A stretch of 6,798 nt of DNA from Planctomycetota bacterium (GTDB lineage Bacteria > Planctomycetota > Phycisphaerae > Sedimentisphaerales > SM23-30), in the NCBI GenBank assembly GCA_022705365.1, contig JAKJEP010000185.1, positions 1-6,798 on the forward strand. The letters are read 5' to 3'. How positions within the stretch are numbered: the first letter of the stretch is position 1; each line of letters begins with the position of its first letter. Under the pieces are notes generated by a model. The model had not been told where the DNA came from, did not search any database, and was given only the letters and a program-made list of their open reading frames with translations. A program made the position numbers and the translations under genes. Below are positions 1-6,798 of this stretch, piece after piece.

Positions 1-205
1 GGGTCCCCAGCAGCGCAGAACTGAAATACGTCACGTTGGCAAAGCTCAGCAGAAAATGAACCGGCGATTTCTCCTTTACCACCGCGAATAACGATTTGCC
101 GATCTCGTTCACGGTCAGCTCGTCCACCGCATAGACTTCCTTATCCAGAAATTCCGCGACGGTAACGCCTCGAACCTCTCGGAATGACAATTTGGGACTT
201 TTCAT
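1..205 (-). CDS. STAS-domain protein, anti-sigma factor antagonist-like (5' part; C-terminus beyond the left edge)
   Basis: The first 68 residues are visible, starting MKSPKLSFREVRGVTVAEFL, and the frame runs open off the left edge. The pattern is that of a STAS domain: a first strand (residues 5-19), a segment with VDELTVNEIGKSLF (27-40), a strand HFLLSFANV (50-58), and then YFSSALLG (60-67) where SpoIIAA-type proteins carry the phosphorylated D-S-S-G loop. Family members bind anti-sigma kinases or act in stressosome-like partner switching in the cytoplasm. The Asp normally before the Ser is Phe61 here, while Ser62 and Ser63 remain. The ATG is well supported: GAGG lies at 213-216, seven bases upstream. 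The gene is 98 bp downstream of dnaE on the same strand with no clear terminator between, so co-transcription is possible. STAS membership is fairly sure; the partner and the pathway are unknown. The wording resembles planctomycete STAS proteins (from memory). Confidence 0.8.
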   Translation of the reverse strand, partial: MKSPKLSFREVRGVTVAEFLDKEVYAVDELTVNEIGKSLFAVVKEKSPVHFLLSFANVTYFSSALLGT

Positions 206-303
206 AGTACTACCTCTATCAAAATATTCCTGATTCTATATGGAAAATGTACAATCATTTCTGCTTGCTCAGGATAAACCTGCGTCGTGAAAACCATTCC
301 TTT

Positions 304-3300
304 TTATGGACAGGCCCCGGCGGTTTGTGCCACTGACAGTTTGTCGTGCGGGCGCAGCAATTTATAATTGCGGCCGCACAGCAGGTTCTCCAGCTTCCGG
401 CAGAATTCCGTATCGGGTTTCACCGAAGTCTCGATCTGAAGGACCACCCGCATTCGGCTGGGAGTTGCGATCTGCACATACACCGGACATTTGCCCGGAT
501 GGCTGCGGCAGAGATTCTTAAACTGCTCCAGCTTCTTCTTCTCCACATTTTTTTCGTCAAACTGGATAAAAACCGCATCCGTCAGCATCTCCTCCGCACA
601 GTGCATATCATAAACCGCCTGGACCTTGATCGACGGATCTTCCCTCCGAAAATCCACCGTCCCCCGCAGAAATACCATCTGATCCATCTGCATCAAATAT
701 TCATACAGCGCCAGGCTGTCCGGAAAAATCACACAATCGACGCTGCCGTTCAAATCCTCCAGCGTAAAAATCGCCATCCGCGCCCCCGCGCCCCGCCCGT
801 TTTTGGTAACACAGAAGCGGATCCGCGAAATAATCCCCCCGATAATTACTTCCGTATTCGCCGGCAATTCCCGCAGCGTATTGGAATGCGCGGTACTGTA
901 ATAATGGATCTTCTCCGCATACTGGGCCAGCGGATGCGAGGTCACATACATCCCCAGCACTTCCTTTTCATTTTGCAGCAGCAGCGACTCCGGCCACGGC
1001 GCCACATCCGGCAGCTTGACCGATTCCTGCTTCACTTCCTGATCCTTCTCGAACATATCGAAAAAGCTCATCTGCCCCATTTGCTTGTCTTTTTGCACTT
1101 TCGCGCCGCTGGCCATCGCATCTTCCAGCGCCGCCATCATCTGCCCCCGATGGCCCCCCAGGGAGTCGAATGCGCCCGCCTTGATCATCGCTTCCATCGC
1201 CCCCCGGTTCACCAGCCGGCTGTCGATGGACTGGCACAAATGATAAATACTTTCAAACGGCCCCGCCTCCTCCCGCGCCCGGATAATCTCTTCCACCGCC
1301 CGCACCCCGACTCCTTTCACCGCCGTCAGCCCAAACCGGATATGCTCCCCCTGGCCATTACTGTCCTCAGATTCCTCTTCGGCCGCACCGGCCGTTTTCC
1401 CCTTTTTCTTCTTCGTCGGGTTCTGCTTGTCATAAATGACCGTAAAATCGGAAAAACTCTCATTGATGTCCGGCGGCAGAATATCGATCCCCATCTGCCG
1501 GCATTCGTCAATATATTCGGCCACCTTCTCCGCCGATCCCATTTCAAACGTCAGCAGCGCCGCCATGAACTCCGTCGGATAATGCGCCTTGAAATACGCC
1601 GTTTGAAATGCCAGAATCGCATATTGGCTGGAGTGGCTCTTGTTGAATCCATAGCCCCCGAACCGCTCGATCAGCTCAAAAATTTCCTGGGCCTTCTCTT
1701 TGGCAATCCCTTTCGAAAGGCATCCGGCCAGAAAGGTATCCTGCTCGGCCTGAATGATGCTGTGTTTCTTCTTGCTGATCGCCTTGATCAGCCGGTACGC
1801 CCGCGCCAGCGGCAGGTCCCCCAACCGGTTCAGGATCTGCATCACCTGCTCCTGATACACCATGATCCCGTAGGTTTCCTTGAGCACCTCTTCCATGATC
1901 GGGTGCGGCAGCGACCAGCTCTGTCCGTGCTTGCGGCTGTTATAATCCGGAATCAGCGTCATCGGCCCCGGCCGGTAGAGCGCATTGGCCGCAATCAAAT
2001 CTTCAATCCGGTCCGGCCGCATATTCTGCAGCAGATCCCGCATCCCGTCCGATTCAAACTGGAACACGCCCTTCGTCCGGCCTTCCGCAAAAAGTTGCAG
2101 CGTCTTCGCATCCGTCAGGTCGATTTCATTCGGCTCGATGTCCACCCCCTTGCCCAGCTTCACCAGTTGCCGCGCCCGCTCTATCGTCGAAAGCGTCCGC
2201 AGCCCCAGAAAATCCATCTTCAGCAGCCCGACCTTCTCCACCGTCGGGCCGTCATACTGGGTGATGATTTCCTCCGAATCCGCCGCCTTATACAACGGCA
2301 GAAAATTCGTCAACGGCTCATCCGCCACCACCACGCCCGCCGCATGAACCGAAGCATGACGCGCCAGCCCTTCCAGCCGTTTACCGATGTCGATTACATT
2401 CTGTATTTTCGGGTCCTTTTCGCACCATTCCTTGAGCTGGGGTTCCTGCTCCAGCGCCATCTCCAGCGTAATCCCCAGCGTATCGGGTACCAGCTTCGCC
2501 AGCTTATCCGCCTCGCCCAGCGGCACATTCAGCACCCGGCAGACATCCCGGATCACCGCCCGCGCCTTCATCGTCCCGAAGGTTATGATCTGCGCCACCT
2601 CCCCGTATTTCTTCCGCACATAATCAATCACCTCCGCCCGCCCGTTCTGGCAGATGTCCACGTCAATATCGGGCATCTCACTCCGCTCCGGGTCCATGAA
2701 CCGCTCGAACAGCAATCCGTAACGCAGCGGGTCCACATTCGATATCCCCAGCGCATAACCCACCACCGTGCCCACCCCGCTGCCGCGCGTCCCGCACGGA
2801 ATCCCCTTCTCCCGCGCATAATGCATGAAATCCCACACGATCAGGAAATAACTGGAAAATCCTTTGCCCCGGATTACATCCAATTCATGGTAGAGCCGGT
2901 CCTTGATCTCCTGCGTAACCCGCGGATATTTCTTCTTCAAGCCCTTCAGGCATAATTCCTCCAGGTATTCATCCGCCGTTTTTTTCGCCGGCGGCCGGAA
3001 TACCGGCGCATGTTTGGTCTTGAAATCCAGCGCCAGCTCGCAGCTCTCTGCAATTCGTACCGTATTGTCACACGCCTGCGGCCACTGCGGAAACATCACC
3101 CGCATCTCCGCCGGACTCTTCAGATACAGTTGCGGCGGATATTTCATCCGCTTGTCATCCTCCAGCGTCTTGCCCGTGCTGATACAGCACAGCACATCAT
3201 GAGCCGCATAGTCCTCCGCCGTCAGAAAGTGCACATCATTGCTTGCCACCAGAGCCGCTCCCACCTGCTGGGCCAGATCCGCCAGCAGCGGATTCATCGC

Positions 3301-3882
3301 GTTCTGCTCCTGACAATGCGACTGAATCTCAATAAAAAACCGGTCCTCTCCGAATAATTGCAAATAATATTCCGCCGTCTTCCGGGCCTGCTCCATATTC
3401 CCCTGCGACAGCGCAATCGGAATTTCTCCGCCCAGACACGCCGAGGTGCAGATCAATCCCTCCTGAAACTGTTCCAGTACCGCCCGGTCGATCCGCGGCC
3501 GGTAATAAAATCCCTCCAGATACCCGATACTCGCCAGCTTCAATAAATTCTTATACCCCTGCAAGTTCTGGGCCAGCAGAATCAAGTGAAAACCCGCATC
3601 ACTGATTCCCCGGGCTTCCCGGTTCGTCCGGGCGCCCGGCGCCATATACGCCTCCATCCCGATAATCGGCTTAACCCCCGCTTCCAGCGCCTGGTTGTAA
3701 AAAGTAATTGCCCCAAACAGATTCCCGTGATCGGTTATCGCTAAACTGTCCATTCCCAATTCTTTACAGCGATTCACCAGCTTCTTGATACTGTTCGCCC
3801 CGTCCAGCAAACTATATTCGCTGTGGACGTGCAGGTGCGCAAATCCTCGATCTTCCATGATACGTTCCTGATTCTCTGCCAT
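304..3882 (-). CDS. dnaE: DNA polymerase III subunit alpha (DnaE type)
   Basis: Catalytic subunit of the replicative DNA polymerase: it extends DNA 5'->3' from primers, held on the beta clamp. The product is 1192 residues (E. coli DnaE has 1160). Domains in order: PHP domain (about 14-290) with HLHVHS at 16-21, ITDHGN at 49-54, GMEAYM at 75-80 and NDVHF at 215-219; polymerase core with GTRGSGVGTVVGYALG (364-379), the metal-binding PDIDVDI (404-410) and KMDFLGLR (555-562, third catalytic Asp D557); fingers with YRPGP (636-640), VYQEQVM (675-681) and FGGYGFNKSHS (741-751); helix-hairpin-helix near FGLTAVKGVGV (850-860); a QMSFF clamp-binding motif (937-941) of the QxxLF type; an OB fold (about 1010-1095); and a C-terminal tail. 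There is no inserted DnaQ-like exonuclease, so it is not PolC. A charged linker at 821-846 looks like an insertion. The ATG at 3882 has only a weak GGCGG upstream. The ATG at 3858, residue 9, has AGGAA six bases upstream and puts the PHP motif at the usual distance from the N-terminus, so it may be the true start. Confidence 0.98.
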   Translation of the reverse strand: MAENQERIMEDRGFAHLHVHSEYSLLDGANSIKKLVNRCKELGMDSLAITDHGNLFGAITFYNQALEAGVKPIIGMEAYMAPGARTNREARGISDAGFHLILLAQNLQGYKNLLKLASIGYLEGFYYRPRIDRAVLEQFQEGLICTSACLGGEIPIALSQGNMEQARKTAEYYLQLFGEDRFFIEIQSHCQEQNAMNPLLADLAQQVGAALVASNDVHFLTAEDYAAHDVLCCISTGKTLEDDKRMKYPPQLYLKSPAEMRVMFPQWPQACDNTVRIAESCELALDFKTKHAPVFRPPAKKTADEYLEELCLKGLKKKYPRVTQEIKDRLYHELDVIRGKGFSSYFLIVWDFMHYAREKGIPCGTRGSGVGTVVGYALGISNVDPLRYGLLFERFMDPERSEMPDIDVDICQNGRAEVIDYVRKKYGEVAQIITFGTMKARAVIRDVCRVLNVPLGEADKLAKLVPDTLGITLEMALEQEPQLKEWCEKDPKIQNVIDIGKRLEGLARHASVHAAGVVVADEPLTNFLPLYKAADSEEIITQYDGPTVEKVGLLKMDFLGLRTLSTIERARQLVKLGKGVDIEPNEIDLTDAKTLQLFAEGRTKGVFQFESDGMRDLLQNMRPDRIEDLIAANALYRPGPMTLIPDYNSRKHGQSWSLPHPIMEEVLKETYGIMVYQEQVMQILNRLGDLPLARAYRLIKAISKKKHSIIQAEQDTFLAGCLSKGIAKEKAQEIFELIERFGGYGFNKSHSSQYAILAFQTAYFKAHYPTEFMAALLTFEMGSAEKVAEYIDECRQMGIDILPPDINESFSDFTVIYDKQNPTKKKKGKTAGAAEEESEDSNGQGEHIRFGLTAVKGVGVRAVEEIIRAREEAGPFESIYHLCQSIDSRLVNRGAMEAMIKAGAFDSLGGHRGQMMAALEDAMASGAKVQKDKQMGQMSFFDMFEKDQEVKQESVKLPDVAPWPESLLLQNEKEVLGMYVTSHPLAQYAEKIHYYSTAHSNTLRELPANTEVIIGGIISRIRFCVTKNGRGAGARMAIFTLEDLNGSVDCVIFPDSLALYEYLMQMDQMVFLRGTVDFRREDPSIKVQAVYDMHCAEEMLTDAVFIQFDEKNVEKKKLEQFKNLCRSHPGKCPVYVQIATPSRMRVVLQIETSVKPDTEFCRKLENLLCGRNYKLLRPHDKLSVAQTAGACP
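3865..3869 (-). promoter_or_regulatory. Shine-Dalgarno supporting an alternative dnaE start at 3858
   Basis: On the minus strand AGGAA lies six bases before the ATG at 3858-3856. Upstream of the longer start at 3882 the sequence is GC-rich (CTGGCGGCCCGG) with only a poor ribosome-binding match. The shorter start removes eight residues (MAENQERI) that are not part of the conserved PHP domain. The site is read directly; its use is inferred. Confidence 0.5.
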
Positions 3883-3897
3883 CCGGGCCGCCAGCCG

Positions 3898-3912
3898 CCG
3901 GTTCAGAACCGG
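3898..3912. repeat. Perfect palindrome in the dnaE leader
   Basis: CCGGTTC-A-GAACCGG: two 7-base arms around one central base. It ends 15 bases upstream of the ATG at 3882. As DNA it has the symmetry of a dimeric repressor site. As RNA it could form a six-base-pair hairpin with a three-base loop in the dnaE 5' leader. The symmetry is seen directly; either role is inference. Confidence 0.5.
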
Positions 3913-3945
3913 TCACAAACCACCCGGTAATTTCTATAACATCAT

Positions 3946-3976
3946 AATATACACATGCTTACGTTGCTTTATCCAA
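3946..3976 (-). promoter_or_regulatory. Weak candidate dnaE promoter
   Basis: On the minus strand TTGGAT (3976-3971) is followed after 19 bases by TATATT (3951-3946), with TATTAT overlapping at 3949-3944. The spacing is longer than the ideal 17 and the -35 match is partial. A start here would give a leader of about 55 bases that includes the palindrome at 3898-3912. This is the best pair I found in the AT-rich stretch nearest dnaE, but it is only a suggestion. Confidence 0.25.
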
Positions 3977-4151
3977 AACCGGACTCATCCCAACGTCTAT
4001 CACCCTTCCCATCATATCCCGATATCCCTCCGCTCTCAACGGTAAAAATCTTTCCCCCGAAATTCCCGCTGCGCCTATGACTTTTCCCGATTTAGCACCT
4101 ATAATTATCCGGATGATATATGCTGTACCCCTAAAATTTCCCAAAATATGT

Positions 4152-4180
4152 TTGCTTGGCCATATAATAATGACTATACT
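4152..4180 (+). promoter_or_regulatory. Candidate sigma-70-type promoter for acs
   Basis: TTGCTT (4152-4157) and TATACT (4175-4180) are exactly 17 bases apart. The -10 matches TATAAT at five of six bases and the -35 at three of six. An exact TATAAT also sits at 4163-4168 but lacks a matching -35. Use of the first pair would give an acs leader of roughly 145 bases. Inferred from sequence only. Confidence 0.35.
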
Positions 4181-4319
4181 TAAATTCTTTATATAAGTGA
4201 GATTTTATGCTGTTTATTGTGTTTAAATGGTGTTATCATAACCGCCGCATAGATCTGCAACGGGACTCAGCTCAGGATATTCGTTTCTATTTTTTACAAC
4301 GTCTCAGGTAATTTTTTAG

Positions 4320-4325
4320 AAGGAG
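4320..4325 (+). promoter_or_regulatory. Strong acs ribosome-binding site
   Basis: AAGGAG, a near-perfect Shine-Dalgarno sequence, lies seven bases before the ATG at 4333 and fixes the acs start. Confidence 0.85.
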
Positions 4326-4332
4326 CCTAACT

Positions 4333-6288
<1,956 letters not shown>

Positions 6289-6314
6289 ATTTTTGTCGGC
6301 GAACCCCCAAAATC

Positions 6315-6349
6315 AAAACGGCAGAGTCTCACAAAGCTCTGCCGTTTTT
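6315..6349 (+). terminator. Rho-independent terminator after acs, probably bidirectional
   Basis: A 12-base-pair perfect stem, AAAACGGCAGAG (6315-6326) with CTCTGCCGTTTT (6337-6348), encloses a 10-base loop and is followed by T at 6349. The U-tract lies in and after the right arm on the plus strand. On the minus strand the stem is followed by GATTTT, so it can also stop the convergent gene that ends at 6417. Confidence 0.9.
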
Positions 6350-6367
6350 CTATTCTTCCCGACCCGG

Positions 6368-6385
6368 CAAGGATCCAACTCCTTG
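6368..6385. repeat. Small inverted repeat between the convergent genes
   Basis: CAAGGA (6368-6373) and TCCTTG (6380-6385) form six-base arms around a six-base loop. There is no T-run beside it. It could be a weak hairpin at the 3' end of the right-edge gene's transcript, upstream of the main terminator as read on the minus strand. No function is evident. Confidence 0.3.
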
Positions 6386-6416
6386 AGGCGGTTAGTTTCC
6401 CATATGTTTTCTCATC

Positions 6417-6798
6417 TCATTGCTGAGGCATTTCCACCAGGCTGGTAACCTGAATAACCCGTATCTTGCTGAAGGTGTCCAGCTCAGACGGCCCCGACAG
6501 GGTGACTTTTTTCCCCACCCATTGCGCCAGATCCAAACCCTCCGTCTGGGCCACTGCGTAATAAAGAATCTGTTCCTGATCGTCTAATACCAGATACCGC
6601 CGGTTTTTATTGGGCGCAGTAAAGATCGAAGACTCAGCAATCCGCCCCGTCACCACCAGGTCTTCCACTTTAAGGGGCTTCACTTCCGCCGCCAGCTTCT
6701 GTAGATTGTCATGGATACCGGTAATCGTCACGGCCAGCGTTTGATCCTGCTGCTGCGACTTCCGCTGGATATCCTGGGCCATCATGCTGATTTCCACC
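6417..6798 (-). CDS. Unrecognised protein, C-terminal part (gene probably continues past the right edge)
   Basis: The visible frame encodes 126 residues ending in LVEMPQQ and a TGA at 6417-6419, and is open to the right edge. The first 43 residues are predicted helical and rich in Gln and Lys (QRKSQQQDQ, then GIHDNLQKLAAEVK), possibly a coiled coil. The remaining 80 or so alternate like a small beta barrel: VVTGRIAESSIF, RRYLVLDD, QILYYAV, GKKVTLSGPS and KIRVIQVTSL. This strand rhythm suggests an OB-like or SH3-like module, which is inference only. I recall similar C-terminal segments in planctomycete proteins with SH3-like N-terminal domains, but cannot confirm this. If the gene instead begins inside the window, the ATG at 6785 is possible because GGTGG precedes it by eight bases; a GTG at 6797 lies at the very edge. 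No signal peptide, membrane segment or catalytic motif is visible. It converges on acs and probably shares its terminator. Confidence 0.7.
   Translation of the reverse strand, partial: VEISMMAQDIQRKSQQQDQTLAVTITGIHDNLQKLAAEVKPLKVEDLVVTGRIAESSIFTAPNKNRRYLVLDDQEQILYYAVAQTEGLDLAQWVGKKVTLSGPSELDTFSKIRVIQVTSLVEMPQQ

Larger units (their letters stand above)
3883..4332. other. Divergent intergenic region between dnaE and acs
   Basis: This 450 bp spacer separates two genes transcribed away from each other, so promoters for both should lie here. It is clearly AT-richer than the genes, especially at about 3930-3960 and 4085-4240. It contains a perfect 15 bp palindrome next to dnaE, AT-rich hexamers near 3944-3951 on the minus strand, a promoter-like pair at 4152-4180 for acs, an 11 bp palindrome GTTATCATAAC at 4232-4242, and the acs ribosome-binding site. 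A 61-codon open frame on the minus strand (3959-4144) starts at TTG without a Shine-Dalgarno sequence and has codon use unlike dnaE, so I do not call it a gene. I see no tRNA, known riboswitch or transposon remnant. Confidence 0.7.

Noticed and set aside
206..303. Possible terminator or promoter between dnaE and the STAS gene
   Set aside because: Only a four-base-pair CAGG/CCTG hairpin without a T-run is present. TAGAAT resembles a -10 element but has no acceptable -35 at 16-18 bases, so neither feature can be supported.
346..2955. 869-codon open frame on the plus strand, antisense to dnaE
   Set aside because: It is in exact register with dnaE, is rich in Arg, His, Pro and Leu as expected of an antisense shadow, has no recognisable domain, and lies across a clearly conserved gene.
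3896..3913. tRNA T-arm-like sequence (GGTTCAGAACC with flanking stem)
   Set aside because: The loop TTCAGAA lacks the conserved A58, there is no acceptor stem or anticodon arm around it, and one flank lies next to the dnaE start.
3959..4144. 61-codon minus-strand open frame between dnaE and acs
   Set aside because: It starts at TTG without a Shine-Dalgarno sequence, its codon third positions do not resemble dnaE or acs, and I recognise no family in it.

Overview
The window shows ordinary bacterial housekeeping content on two strands: four protein genes, two of them cut by the window edges. From left to right they are the start of a STAS-domain protein (minus), a complete dnaE for the DNA polymerase III alpha subunit (minus), a complete acs for acetyl-CoA synthetase (plus), and the 3' part of an unrecognised gene (minus). 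I see no mobile element, CRISPR array, tRNA or rRNA.

Organism: a bacterium with moderately GC-rich genes and a preference for C-ending codons. The wording of the STAS fragment and of the right-edge protein recalls planctomycete proteins, especially the Phycisphaerae/Sedimentisphaerales group. This is a judgement from memory and not a search result, so treat it as a moderate to weak suggestion. The polymerase is of the DnaE type: it has a PHP domain, no inserted DnaQ-like exonuclease, and is about 1190 residues long.

Layout: dnaE and the STAS gene point the same way with 98 bp and no clear terminator between them, so they may share a transcript. dnaE and acs are divergent and separated by 450 bp. 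That spacer is AT-rich in parts and holds a plausible acs promoter, weak candidate promoter elements for dnaE, and a perfect short palindrome just upstream of dnaE. acs has a strong Shine-Dalgarno sequence and ends at a strong hairpin terminator. The terminator is shaped to work in both directions and so also serves the convergent right-edge gene.

The genes do not form one pathway. DnaE is the replicative polymerase, Acs activates acetate to acetyl-CoA, and the STAS protein is probably a signalling component of the anti-sigma-antagonist type. I found no convincing new system here. The points most worth a second look are the intact PHP metal site of DnaE, a charged linker in the same protein, the palindrome in the dnaE leader, and the unrecognised right-edge protein.
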